From NCBI GenBank assembly GCA_965229525.1, contig OZ245886.1, positions 1,922,001 through 1,986,000 on the forward strand: a DNA stretch of 64,000 bases, given 5' to 3'. The position numbers were made by a program, and so were the translations under genes. This DNA is from HXMU1420-13 sp965229525 (GTDB lineage Bacteria > Bacteroidota > Rhodothermia > Balneolales > Balneolaceae). Below the pieces are notes generated by a model. The model made no database searches, was not told the DNA's origin, and was given only the letters and a program-made list of their open reading frames with translations. Below, one piece after another: positions 52,245 through 61,402 of the stretch (positions within the stretch are counted from its first letter, which is position 1; each line of letters opens with the position of its first letter).

Positions 52245-53518
52245 TGAATAGATTTTTAAGCATATCACTTTTTCTGGTTGCAGGTATTTTATTTAGTTCT
52301 TGTGACGACATTTTTAATTCAAAAGATAACGTAGATACGAACGAGATCTTTGAAGAAGGTCGAATCGATCCAACGCTTGAAAATCTGGATGGATATGCAC
52401 CTGTTCAACCATTCTGGGGTGGATTCGATGCACCCGAAGATGTTCATGTTGGCTTTGATGAGTTTGTTTACGTCTCTGATGCAAATGGTCTTCACTTACT
52501 CGACCGGGCTGATTTATCACCAAGAGTAACTGTGCCACTGAGAGGTGCAAATGCAATCACTCAAGATCGTTTACTAAATGTGTATGTATCAGCGCGAATA
52601 GATACTGTAATCGACAATATTACCTGGGATCTTCCAGCTGTATTTAAGATTAAAAATATGAATGGCGCTGGTCCGCTCACCTACGTTGATACACTAATTT
52701 TTCCATTCGATGATGCTAGTTTAAGTACATCTGCAGCTCAGAATGCCCGACTAAATAGAAGTTCGAATATCAATTATGAGCGTGTTGAAGTAACCGGTCT
52801 TACCGTTTTAGGTGACAATACATTATACGTTACCCGTCGCGGTCCTTTTGATGAAACTACTCAGGTTGCAGCTCCCGATAATACGGTTCTAGAGTTTGCC
52901 AGAATTAGAGAAAATGGTGTTTTAACAGATAAAATGACAAATGTCCGCCAGATTAGGACACTAAATCCGACGGTACCATCTCTAAGAAGTGGTATTGGAA
53001 TGAGTGCAATCGCCTCATTCGTTGCTGCCCCACAGAGAGATTCATTTACTAATGATCGAAGTTTTTTGATTGCCCAAGCTGATCAATCTAAACAAATACC
53101 ATTTCGCGTTCTTTGGATTAATGCAGTTGAAACCGTTGATGGGTTAGTTTTCCAGCAAAATTCAAGTCTCTTAGCACAGGATACTACCCAGGCAGATGGC
53201 TTTTTGTACGAACCAAACAAGTTCCTTGAACCCTCAGACATAACGTATACTGCGGATGATGACAGTTATATCTTCATCATTGATGAAGGGCTTAATAAAT
53301 TGTTTCAGTTCCAAACCAATGGTCAGGAAGGGGTGCCTCCTCCAGCAGGCGCAGAAGATCAGACCCGACAGATTGTAGTATCATTTGGTGAATTAGGCGC
53401 CGGTCCTAAACAATTTAATCAACCAAGTGGAGTAGCCTACTTTGATAGGGTGGTTTATGTTGCTGATAAAGGCAATAACCGTATTGCCAGATTTAAGCTA
53501 ACTTCAGACTTCGAATAA
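52244..53518 (+). CDS. Lipoprotein with NHL/beta-propeller repeats
   Basis: About 424 residues. The lipobox is ILFSSC. Propeller-blade patterns are visible near the N-terminal side (FWGGFDAPEDVHVGFDEFVY, VSDANGLHLLDRADL) and at the C-terminus (FNQPSGVAYFDRVVYVADKG, NNRIARF), the latter a classic NHL repeat. The ATG at 52244 overlaps the PorV-like stop (TGATG); a TTG one codon earlier is equally in frame. It probably works as an outer-membrane partner of the receptor and PorV-like protein. Confidence 0.82.
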   Translation: MNRFLSISLFLVAGILFSSCDDIFNSKDNVDTNEIFEEGRIDPTLENLDGYAPVQPFWGGFDAPEDVHVGFDEFVYVSDANGLHLLDRADLSPRVTVPLRGANAITQDRLLNVYVSARIDTVIDNITWDLPAVFKIKNMNGAGPLTYVDTLIFPFDDASLSTSAAQNARLNRSSNINYERVEVTGLTVLGDNTLYVTRRGPFDETTQVAAPDNTVLEFARIRENGVLTDKMTNVRQIRTLNPTVPSLRSGIGMSAIASFVAAPQRDSFTNDRSFLIAQADQSKQIPFRVLWINAVETVDGLVFQQNSSLLAQDTTQADGFLYEPNKFLEPSDITYTADDDSYIFIIDEGLNKLFQFQTNGQEGVPPPAGAEDQTRQIVVSFGELGAGPKQFNQPSGVAYFDRVVYVADKGNNRIARFKLTSDFE

Positions 53519-53529
53519 ACGCTTGATCT

Positions 53530-54738
53530 ATGAATCGATGGATCGTCCTGAGTCTTTGTTTAGTTCTTGGATGTACTTCACCAGATTCTGTTCCTAACAA
53601 AGTTCTTCTTGTTTCATTTGATGGATTTCGCCATGACTATCTCTCCAAGACTGATACTCCAAACTTTGATCAACTGGTTGAAAATGGGGTATTAAGTGAA
53701 GGATTGATTCCTATTTATCCTTCTTCAACTTTTCCGAATTACTATGCAATAGCAACAGGATTATATCCCGAGAATAACGGTTTCATCAGTAATTCGATGT
53801 ACGACAGTACCATTGGATCCTGGTTTTCTATGGGTGATCGAGCGCAAGTTGAGAATCCTGCATGGTACAGCGGCGAACCAATTTGGAATACCGCTGAGAA
53901 GCAAGGCGTTCGTGCCGGAACCATGTTTTGGGTAGGATCAGAAGCACCTATACAGAATATGCAACCAACACACTGGAAACCATACGACGGTTCTATGCCA
54001 AATACAGATAGGATAGATTCTGTGTTATCGTGGATGACTTTAGGAAGTGAAAAGGAAATTGATTTGGGGACACTGTATTTCTCCTTTGTTGATGGAGTAG
54101 GTCACGATTACGGTCCTGAATCCGAGGAAATAATTACGGCAATTCAACAAGCTGATTCGTTGATTGGTTACTTAATGCAGCAAATCAAAATGGTTGGTTT
54201 GCAAGATCAAGTAAACCTAATAATTGTTGCCGATCATGGGATGGCGCAGAATTCAAGAGATAAAATCATCTATATCGATGATTATATACACTTTGAAGAT
54301 TTAGATATTTATTCATGGGGAACTAGTTTTTCACTTCGTGGAGATGCAGAAACTATTAGGGGTCTGTATCAACTATTAAAGCCAAATGAAGACAGGTTTA
54401 AGGTGTATAAAAAAGAAGATATTCCGGATAGATTTCGAGTAAAGAATTCACCTCGATTCCCGGATTTATTAGTTATTCCAGAGTCGGGCTATTTGATAAG
54501 TTCGAGAGGATATGCTGAGTCGAGAGAGAATTACGCAACGGGTGGTTCTCATGGATATGACAACCAGGCCAGAGATATGCATGGTTTATTCCTGGTTTAT
54601 GGACCGGACTTCAAAAATGGCCAAAGTATTAGTGAGATAGAAAATGTACATATCTATGAGTTGATTACTCACCTACTCAAAATCGAATCAGCTGGGACTG
54701 ATGGTTCTTTTGATGCTATAAAATCTGTACTTCGTTAG
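53530..54738 (+). CDS. NPP-type alkaline phosphatase superfamily lipoprotein
   Basis: 402 residues with lipobox LVLGC (C15). Ectonucleotide pyrophosphatase/phosphodiesterase features: first metal aspartate D31 in VSFDGFRHDYL, nucleophilic threonine T67 in PSSTFPNYYAIATGLYPENN, FVDGVGHDYGPES and NLIIVADHGMA. It hydrolyses phosphodiester or pyrophosphate bonds in nucleotides or lysophospholipids outside the cytoplasm. It starts 11 bp after the NHL lipoprotein gene and may be the last gene of the cluster. Confidence 0.93.
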   Translation: MNRWIVLSLCLVLGCTSPDSVPNKVLLVSFDGFRHDYLSKTDTPNFDQLVENGVLSEGLIPIYPSSTFPNYYAIATGLYPENNGFISNSMYDSTIGSWFSMGDRAQVENPAWYSGEPIWNTAEKQGVRAGTMFWVGSEAPIQNMQPTHWKPYDGSMPNTDRIDSVLSWMTLGSEKEIDLGTLYFSFVDGVGHDYGPESEEIITAIQQADSLIGYLMQQIKMVGLQDQVNLIIVADHGMAQNSRDKIIYIDDYIHFEDLDIYSWGTSFSLRGDAETIRGLYQLLKPNEDRFKVYKKEDIPDRFRVKNSPRFPDLLVIPESGYLISSRGYAESRENYATGGSHGYDNQARDMHGLFLVYGPDFKNGQSISEIENVHIYELITHLLKIESAGTDGSFDAIKSVLR

Positions 54739-54817
54739 TTATTTGGATTGAATCTAATTCAGTTCAGATAGATATTCGTTTTTCAAAAAATCATCACACA
54801 ACTCACTCCAAAATACT

Positions 54818-55153
54818 ATGCCTTACGTTGTAACCGAGCCATGTATCCAATGTAAATACACAAACTGTGCAGCCGTTTGCCCGGTAGATGCTTTCCGCGA
54901 AGGACCAAATTTCCTGGCAATTGATCCAAACGAATGCATCGATTGTGATGCATGTGTATCAGAGTGTCCGGTAGAAGCAATATTCCCGGATGATGAAGTA
55001 CCTGATAAATGGGAAAGCTACATTGAGTTGAACGAGCGTCTGGCTGAAGCCTGGGAAGATCGTATCATCAACGAAACGAAAGACGCATTACCAGATGCAG
55101 ATGAGTGGGCTAACAAAGAAGACAAACTTGGTGATCTGGTCGAAGAATGGTAA
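54818..55153 (+). CDS. fdxA: 7Fe-8S ferredoxin (FdxA type)
   Basis: 111 residues. The cysteine spacing matches Azotobacter FdI shifted by one. C9, C17 and C50 fit the 3Fe-4S cluster, and C21, C40, C43 and C46 the 4Fe-4S cluster, with the extra C12. A C-terminal extension (about 55-111: DDEVPDKWESYIELNERLAE) is typical of the FdxA group. It is a low-potential electron carrier; the partner is not evident from the neighbours. Confidence 0.93.
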   Translation: MPYVVTEPCIQCKYTNCAAVCPVDAFREGPNFLAIDPNECIDCDACVSECPVEAIFPDDEVPDKWESYIELNERLAEAWEDRIINETKDALPDADEWANKEDKLGDLVEEW

Positions 55154-55156
55154 ACT

Positions 55157-55209
55157 TCGTTAATTGTTAATCGTTATTTGTAGTTTCCAATTAACGAATA
55201 ACGATTAAC
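55157..55209. repeat. Overlapping inverted repeats upstream of folP
   Basis: TTCGTTAATTG (55157-55167) pairs with CAATTAACGAA (55188-55198). GTTAATCGTTATT (55166-55178) pairs with AATAACGATTAAC (55197-55209). The pairs cross, so they are mutually exclusive stems or a pseudoknot. It ends 5 bp before the folP start. Confidence 0.55.
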
Positions 55210-55213
55210 CACT

Positions 55214-56041
55214 GTGTCTTCGAATTTCTCAATTTCTTCCTTTAGTACTCCAATAGTAATGGGAGTGCTTAATGTGACTCCCGATTCATTCAGTGATGGT
55301 GGTAGATACCATTTAGTTTCCAAAGCGATGGATCGTATTCATCGAATGTTGGAAGAGGGGGCCACAATCATAGACGTTGGTGGTGAATCAACTCGACCAA
55401 ATGCCGATCCGGTTTCAGAGGAAGAAGAGCTAAGGCGGGTGATTCCAATTATTAAAGAAGCCATGGAGCATTTTCCAGGAGCCGTCTATTCTGTGGATAC
55501 TACCAAACTTGAGGTTGCTCGACAAGCTCTTGATTTAGGTGTGCATATTGTAAACGATGTTAGTGGATTAGAAAAGGAACCTAAATTCGCCGAACTTTGT
55601 GCAGAATTTGATGCAACTTATGTGTTAATGCACAGTCAGGGCGATCCCAAAACGATGCAACAAAACCCGACTTATCATCAGGTTGTCGATGAAATTGAAT
55701 CATTTTTCGACCAGAAAGTTCAGGTACTTCAAGATGCAGGAGTGGACGATATTATTCTGGACCCGGGGATCGGATTTGGGAAAAAGCTGGAGCACAATTT
55801 AAATTTAATTGCCCATCTTGATACTTTCACAAAAAAGCCGTTCCCTGTATTAGTTGGGGCTTCCCGAAAATCTATGATCGGACAAATATTAGACGGCCGT
55901 CCACCCGAGGAACGACTTACCGGAACCATTGCAACTCATTACCATGCATTGATAAAAGGAGCAAAAATCCTTCGAGTTCATGATGTAAAGGAAGCCAACG
56001 ATTCAATTCGTATATTCAACGCGATTCAATCTCAAGCTTAA
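55214..56041 (+). CDS. folP: Dihydropteroate synthase
   Basis: Condenses para-aminobenzoate with dihydropterin pyrophosphate in folate synthesis and is the target of sulfonamides. 275 residues from a GTG start, TIM-barrel fold: MGVLNVTPDSFSDGG, TIIDVGGESTRPNA, IILDPGIGFGKKLEHN and PVLVGASRKSMIG are all intact. It is followed 12 bp later by cdaA, a conserved pair in Bacteroidota. Potential stem structures just upstream could influence translation. Confidence 0.96.
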   Translation: MSSNFSISSFSTPIVMGVLNVTPDSFSDGGRYHLVSKAMDRIHRMLEEGATIIDVGGESTRPNADPVSEEEELRRVIPIIKEAMEHFPGAVYSVDTTKLEVARQALDLGVHIVNDVSGLEKEPKFAELCAEFDATYVLMHSQGDPKTMQQNPTYHQVVDEIESFFDQKVQVLQDAGVDDIILDPGIGFGKKLEHNLNLIAHLDTFTKKPFPVLVGASRKSMIGQILDGRPPEERLTGTIATHYHALIKGAKILRVHDVKEANDSIRIFNAIQSQA

Positions 56042-56053
56042 ACATCTACTTCG

Positions 56054-56869
56054 TTGATCCCTATCGGTTTTCTCGATTTCGGAATTATGGATTTTGTCGA
56101 GACACTGCTTATAGCAGGTGTATTGGTGTATCTATATCAATGGATTAGAGGAACTTTCGCCATCCAGGCAGGAATTGGTATTATTTTATTAGTTCTTATC
56201 AATTTGGGAATTCGAGTTCTTGGCTTTAATACCATCGATTTTATTCTATCTGGAATATTAGATGTGGGGATTCTGGCCGTATTCATCATCTTTCAACCGG
56301 AGATTAGAAAACTGCTTTATCGTTTAGGGCAAAACACGAATCTGGATCGGTTTTTTGCACGGACGAATTCTGATGAAATGATCGACGAGGTGATTGAAGC
56401 CGTGAAAGTGATGTCGAAAGAGAAAATTGGGGCACTTATGGTTTTTGTCCGCTCTTCCGGTTTACAGGATATTATTGATAATGGGGTAAATCTTGATTCG
56501 AAAATTAATAAAGAGATGATTCTCACCATTTTCCAAAAAGACACTCCGCTTCACGATGGAGCAGTTATCATTCGAAATGATCGAATTGTAGCCGCTAGTG
56601 CATATCTGCCTATCTCGCAAAACCCGAATATTTCCCAGTCTTTTGGAACCCGACACCGTGCCGCCGTTGGTGTGAGTGAAACAAACAATGTTTTTGTGTT
56701 AGTGGTATCGGAAGAAACAGGCAGAATCTCGATTTCAAGAAATGGATCCCTAACCTCGGGACTTTCCATCCAAAAACTCCGTTCCGAAATGGAGGAAACG
56801 TTCGGCGTAGAACAATTCGAAGAAGAAGTAGGGTTTGGGTCTTCTCAGACTGAACTGAATCTTAAATAA
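56054..56869 (+). CDS. cdaA: Diadenylate cyclase CdaA (c-di-AMP synthase)
   Basis: 271 residues from TTG at 56054. Membrane helices at the N-terminus (about 10-75) are followed by the DisA_N catalytic domain, with the two hallmark motifs D168-G169-A170 in LHDGAVIIRNDR and R200-H201-R202 in GTRHRAAVGVSE. It makes the second messenger c-di-AMP from ATP, which controls osmolyte and K+ balance. It is paired with folP rather than with cdaR/glmM as in Firmicutes. Confidence 0.94.
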   Translation: MIPIGFLDFGIMDFVETLLIAGVLVYLYQWIRGTFAIQAGIGIILLVLINLGIRVLGFNTIDFILSGILDVGILAVFIIFQPEIRKLLYRLGQNTNLDRFFARTNSDEMIDEVIEAVKVMSKEKIGALMVFVRSSGLQDIIDNGVNLDSKINKEMILTIFQKDTPLHDGAVIIRNDRIVAASAYLPISQNPNISQSFGTRHRAAVGVSETNNVFVLVVSEETGRISISRNGSLTSGLSIQKLRSEMEETFGVEQFEEEVGFGSSQTELNLK

Positions 56870-56962
56870 GCTAATTCCCACCTTCACCCCAAATTCACAT
56901 AGTTGTTCTTTATTGATTTCGGTTAAAACTCGTACATTCGAGCCATGAAACCGTTTTCATGA

Positions 56963-59116
56963 ATGAAAAAGAGTATTATGTCGAAAGAAGCAAAATCTAA
57001 ATGGGAAGCAGCTGTAGAAAAAGCATTAAAGGGGAAGCCAGCTGAATCATTAAATAGAGTGAGTCCTGAAGGTGTAAATATTCAGGCATTGTATGGTCAG
57101 GCTGATATTGAAGCCAGGGGAATAGAGGATGGGTATCCTGGTCAGTTTCCATTTAAGCGTGGACCATATCCAACCATGTATACTCAGAGACCATGGACGA
57201 TTCGGCAATATGCAGGATTCTCAACGGCTGAGGAGTCAAATCAGTTTTATCGGGCGGCTTTAGAAAAAGGGCAGAAAGGATTGAGTGTGGCATTCGATTT
57301 GGCCACTCACCGTGGTTTCGATTCCGACCATCCACGCGTTGTTGGTGATGTTGGAAAAGCAGGTGTAGCCATTGATTCTGTGGAAGACATGAAGATTCTA
57401 TTTGATGGTATTCCATTAGATAAGATGTCAGTTTCGATGACGATGAATGGGGCGGTTATCCCAATTTTGGCTGCTTATATTGTAGCTGCGGAAGAGCAGG
57501 GAGTTGATCAGGATGCACTGAGTGGGACCATCCAGAATGATATTCTTAAGGAGTTCATGGTTCGGAATACATATATCTATCCTCCGCAAGAATCCATGCG
57601 TATTGTTTCAGACATCATAGAGTATGCAAGCAAGAATATGCCTCGGTTTAATACTATTTCAATATCTGGCTATCATATGCAAGAGGCTGGTGCTGATTCG
57701 GCTCTTGAGTTAGCATTCACTTTGGCTGATGGTTTAGAGTACGTGAAAGCAGCGACAGATCGAGGCTTAGATGTAGACGCATTCGCTCCACGACTTTCCT
57801 TTTTCTTTGCGATAGGAATGAATTTCTTGATGGAAGTAAGTAAGCTTCGAGCCGCAAGAATGCTTTGGGCGGAATTAATGAAGGAGTATTTCGATCCAAA
57901 GAATCCAAAGTCAATGATGCTTCGAACGCACTGTCAGACTTCAGGTTGGTCGTTGACAGCACAAGACCCTTTAAATAATGTGATAAGAACTACCATCGAG
58001 GCGATGGCGGCAGTGTTAGGTGGTACCCAATCCTTACATACCAATAGTTACGATGAAGCGATCTCGCTACCAACAGAAACATCCTCGCGAATTGCAAGAA
58101 ATACGCAGACCATCATCCAGGAGGAAACAGATATCACACATACTGTTGATCCTTTGGGCGGTTCTTATGCTATCGAATCAATGACACATGATTTAAAAGA
58201 ACAAGCTCGTGAGATTATTAACGAGGTCTTCGAAATGGGAGGAATGGCAAAAGCTATCGAGCAGGGATATCCAAAAAGAAAAATAGAGGAAGCAGCTGCC
58301 ATCAAACAGGCGGGTATAGATAAAGGTGATATTACCATCGTTGGTGTGAATAAATTCATCAATGAAAAAGAAGATCCGGTAGATATTTTGGATATCGATA
58401 ATACCGAAGTTCGCATCAAACAAATTGCCCGATTGGATGAAATCAAGAATTCTCGCGACAATCATTCAGTGAAAGAGGCTTTAGAAGCTATTTACGAAGC
58501 CTCAAAATCAGGTGAGGGTAATTTATTAGATTTAGCTGTTGAAGCTACCCGTCGAAGAGCGTCGGTGGGTGAAATTTCCAGAGCAATGGAACGTGCATGG
58601 GGGCGTCATAAAGCAGACAATCAAACGATAAAAGGAGTGTACGAAAGCGTGTATAAAGACGACGAACATTATCAAGAAATCAAGCATAAAATCGAGGGTT
58701 TTGCTAATGAAGAAGGTCGTCGCCCAAGAATTCTTGTTGTAAAAATGGGGCAGGATGGTCACGATCGAGGAGCAAAAGTTGTTGCCACTGCCTTTGCAGA
58801 TATGGGTTTTGATGTGGATGTTGGCCCATTGTTCTCTACTCCAGAAGAAGCTGCTAAACAAGCCATAGAAAATGATGTTCACGTGATTGGAGTTTCAACA
58901 CTTGCTGCTGGTCATAAAACATTGATTCCCGAGTTAATCAAGATTTTGAAGGCAGAAGAGGCCGAAGACATCATGATTGTTGCTGGTGGTGTAATACCGG
59001 TGCAGGACTACGAATTCCTTTATGATGCTGGAGTTAAGGCCATATTTGGGCCGGGTACGAACATCCCTAAAGCGGCGTCGGCTGTAATCGACGAAATTCG
59101 GGCGATGAACGTATGA
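56963..59116 (+). CDS. scpA: Methylmalonyl-CoA mutase (single-chain)
   Basis: 717 residues with the catalytic TIM barrel (about 60-560: YPTMYTQRPWTIRQYAGFST, ALEKGQKGLSVAFDLATHRG) and the C-terminal B12-binding domain with QDGHDRGAKV, where H600 is the cobalt ligand. It converts methylmalonyl-CoA and succinyl-CoA with adenosylcobalamin in propionate and odd-chain metabolism. The start at ATG 56963 may be shifted to ATG 56978 (MSKEAKSKW). A weak -7-like TACATTCG lies at 56933-56940. It overlaps meaB by 4 bp; no separate small subunit is needed. Confidence 0.95.
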   Translation: MKKSIMSKEAKSKWEAAVEKALKGKPAESLNRVSPEGVNIQALYGQADIEARGIEDGYPGQFPFKRGPYPTMYTQRPWTIRQYAGFSTAEESNQFYRAALEKGQKGLSVAFDLATHRGFDSDHPRVVGDVGKAGVAIDSVEDMKILFDGIPLDKMSVSMTMNGAVIPILAAYIVAAEEQGVDQDALSGTIQNDILKEFMVRNTYIYPPQESMRIVSDIIEYASKNMPRFNTISISGYHMQEAGADSALELAFTLADGLEYVKAATDRGLDVDAFAPRLSFFFAIGMNFLMEVSKLRAARMLWAELMKEYFDPKNPKSMMLRTHCQTSGWSLTAQDPLNNVIRTTIEAMAAVLGGTQSLHTNSYDEAISLPTETSSRIARNTQTIIQEETDITHTVDPLGGSYAIESMTHDLKEQAREIINEVFEMGGMAKAIEQGYPKRKIEEAAAIKQAGIDKGDITIVGVNKFINEKEDPVDILDIDNTEVRIKQIARLDEIKNSRDNHSVKEALEAIYEASKSGEGNLLDLAVEATRRRASVGEISRAMERAWGRHKADNQTIKGVYESVYKDDEHYQEIKHKIEGFANEEGRRPRILVVKMGQDGHDRGAKVVATAFADMGFDVDVGPLFSTPEEAAKQAIENDVHVIGVSTLAAGHKTLIPELIKILKAEEAEDIMIVAGGVIPVQDYEFLYDAGVKAIFGPGTNIPKAASAVIDEIRAMNV

Positions 59117-60081
59117 CCATCGACCAACTGGCCGAAGGTATTCAGGAAGGAAAGAGAAGGTTCTTAGCCAAAGGTATTACATTGGTTGAGAGTTCACGTG
59201 TTGAAGATCAACAAAAAGCCAGCGAATTAATTAGTGCACTTCCTCGAAAAAATGACACGTTCCGTGTAGGAATCTCTGGGGTGCCGGGAGTTGGAAAAAG
59301 CACGTTCATTGAAAGCCTGGGAAATTATTTAATTGAGAAAGGTCATCGAGTCGCAGTTTTGGCTGTTGATCCGAGTAGCCCGACTTCAGGTGGTAGTATA
59401 TTAGGTGATAAGACTCGGATGGAAACTCTATCTTCAAGAGAAGAAGCTTTTATAAGACCATCGCCCACTGCAGGAACATTAGGGGGAGTCGCAAAACGAA
59501 CTCGCGAATCCATTCGGCTCTGTGAAGCCGCGGGATATGATATTATTTTGGTTGAGACCGTAGGAGTTGGGCAAAGTGAATACGAAGTGGCCTCAATGGT
59601 AGATTGTTTTCTGGTTATGATGTTGCCGGGAGCCGGAGATTCACTTCAAGGAATAAAGAGGGGGATTCTAGAAATCACAGATGTTCTTGTTATTAATAAA
59701 GCCGATGGTGAACAAAAAAAATTGGCTGATCTTGCCAAATCAGAATATGCGCATGCCTTTCACATGCTGGCGCCGAAATATTCAGGTATTCAGGTTTCAA
59801 TTTTGACAATGAGTGCACTTCAACAAAATGGAATTGATGAGGTATGGAAAGCAATTTTAACATTCCAAGACCAATTACAGAAGCATAAAATCTTTGAAAC
59901 GAATCGAAATCGACAAGAATTAGGATGGTTTAAAAGGCTTGTTGAAGATGAAGTAATTCGTGGGATTTGGTCAGGAGAAGAAGCTGAACAAAGATGTAAA
60001 GGCCTGAATCAACAAATATTGAAGGGTAAAATAAGCCCCGCAGAGGCAGCGCAAAGGTTTTTGTCTTTCATAAACAAGTGA
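59113..60081 (+). CDS. meaB: Methylmalonyl-CoA mutase-associated GTPase MeaB
   Basis: 322 residues of the G3E family (ArgK/MeaB). P-loop GVPGVGKSTFIES, VDPSSPTSGGSILGDKTRM, the Walker B/switch ETVGVGQSE and the base-binding VINKADG are intact. It protects and reloads the cobalamin mutase encoded directly upstream (4-bp overlap, ATGA). Mutase and chaperone are thus made in a fixed ratio. Confidence 0.95.
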   Translation: MTIDQLAEGIQEGKRRFLAKGITLVESSRVEDQQKASELISALPRKNDTFRVGISGVPGVGKSTFIESLGNYLIEKGHRVAVLAVDPSSPTSGGSILGDKTRMETLSSREEAFIRPSPTAGTLGGVAKRTRESIRLCEAAGYDIILVETVGVGQSEYEVASMVDCFLVMMLPGAGDSLQGIKRGILEITDVLVINKADGEQKKLADLAKSEYAHAFHMLAPKYSGIQVSILTMSALQQNGIDEVWKAILTFQDQLQKHKIFETNRNRQELGWFKRLVEDEVIRGIWSGEEAEQRCKGLNQQILKGKISPAEAAQRFLSFINK

Positions 60082-60199
60082 AAGCAAGAGTAGTAAAGTG
60101 AAATAATAATTTTTTCAATAATCGGACTTTTTAGTAGTAAAAAAGCGCTTACAATTGTATATTCGCTACGCTCAAAAAAAGAGAATCTCGAAATAAGTA

Positions 60200-61363
60200 A
60201 TGAATCAAATAGAAAACTTTATTCCCCCTTTATCGCAGCTCACAGAAGATGAGCAAATGCTGAGAGACGCAGCTGCGGATTTTGCCAAGAGTTCGATTGC
60301 TCCTTTAGTGCATGAAATGGATGCAGAAGCCAAATTAAACCCAGGCTTAGTAAAAGAATTTTTTGAAATGGGATTAATGGGGATTGACATCCCAGAACAG
60401 TATGCCGGTGCCGGTGGTACTTTTATGATGAGTATTGTGGCTATCGAGCAAATTTCAAAAGTTGATGCATCAGCAGGTGTATTTATGGATGTGCAAAATA
60501 CATTGGTAAATAATGCTTTCATCAATTTTGGTTCAGATTTTCTAAAAGAGAAATATTTGCCGCAATTAGCTACTGAGAAAGTCGGTGCTTATTGTTTATC
60601 GGAAGCAGGTTCAGGTAGCGATGCATTTGCATTAAAATGTTCAGCCAAAGAAATGGATGATCATTTTGTTTTGAATGGTGCCAAGCTATGGATTACCAAT
60701 GCAAATGAAGCGGATATCTTTCTGGTATTTGCAAACGTGAATCCAGAATTAGGATACAAAGGAATTACTGCTTTTGTGGTTGAACGAGGATTTGAAGGAT
60801 TCTCTGTTTCGAAGAAAGAAGACAAAATGGGAATAAGGGCAAGTTCAACGTGCGAAATTTTACTTGAAGATTGTAAAGTGCCTAAAGACAATATTCTTGG
60901 TGAATATGGGAAAGGATATAAGGTTGCTATTGAAACACTAAATGAAGGTCGTATAGGTATTGGTGCACAAATGGTGGGTATTGCTCAGGGCGCTTTTGAT
61001 GCAGCACTCGATTACATTAAGCAGAGAAAACAGTTTGGGAAAACTCTAAGCGAGTTTCAGGGGGTTCAGTTTCAGTTAGCGAGAATGGCAACAGATATAG
61101 AGACTGCACGACTTTTAGTTTACAACGCTGCCAGAATGAAAATGGCAGGTCAGGCATTTTTAAAAGAAGCCGCAATGGCGAAGTTCTATTCTTCGGAAGT
61201 GGCTGAACGCGTGAGTTCGATGGCCATCGATTTATTTGGTGGCAATGGATACGTGAAAGAATATCCTGTTGAGAAGTTTTACCGTGATGCAAAGATCGGT
61301 AAAATTTACGAGGGTACGACGAACATGCAGCTAAGCACTATTGCTAAGTTGCTACTTCGATGA
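60200..61363 (+). CDS. Acyl-CoA dehydrogenase
   Basis: 387 residues, FAD-dependent. CLSEAGSGSDAFALKCSAKE is the FAD/substrate loop, RIGIGAQMVGIAQGAFDAAL and KQFGKTLSEFQGVQF are family signatures, and the catalytic base lies in KIYEGTTNMQLS near the C-terminus. It carries out the first oxidation of beta-oxidation; short-chain or butyryl-CoA specificity is likely but not proven. It is a separate transcript from meaB with a weak -7-like TATATTCG at 60158-60165. A strong terminator follows. Confidence 0.94.
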   Translation: MNQIENFIPPLSQLTEDEQMLRDAAADFAKSSIAPLVHEMDAEAKLNPGLVKEFFEMGLMGIDIPEQYAGAGGTFMMSIVAIEQISKVDASAGVFMDVQNTLVNNAFINFGSDFLKEKYLPQLATEKVGAYCLSEAGSGSDAFALKCSAKEMDDHFVLNGAKLWITNANEADIFLVFANVNPELGYKGITAFVVERGFEGFSVSKKEDKMGIRASSTCEILLEDCKVPKDNILGEYGKGYKVAIETLNEGRIGIGAQMVGIAQGAFDAALDYIKQRKQFGKTLSEFQGVQFQLARMATDIETARLLVYNAARMKMAGQAFLKEAAMAKFYSSEVAERVSSMAIDLFGGNGYVKEYPVEKFYRDAKIGKIYEGTTNMQLSTIAKLLLR

Positions 61364-61373
61364 GTGAGTGAGG

Positions 61374-61402
61374 AAAGGGGAACTTCGGTTCCCCTTTTTT
61401 AT
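61374..61402. terminator. Bidirectional intrinsic terminator
   Basis: AAAGGGGAAC-TTCG-GTTCCCCTTT, a 10-bp stem with a UUCG tetraloop, followed by T on the plus strand and preceded by few A. It separates the convergent acyl-CoA dehydrogenase and FGE-like genes. Confidence 0.88.
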
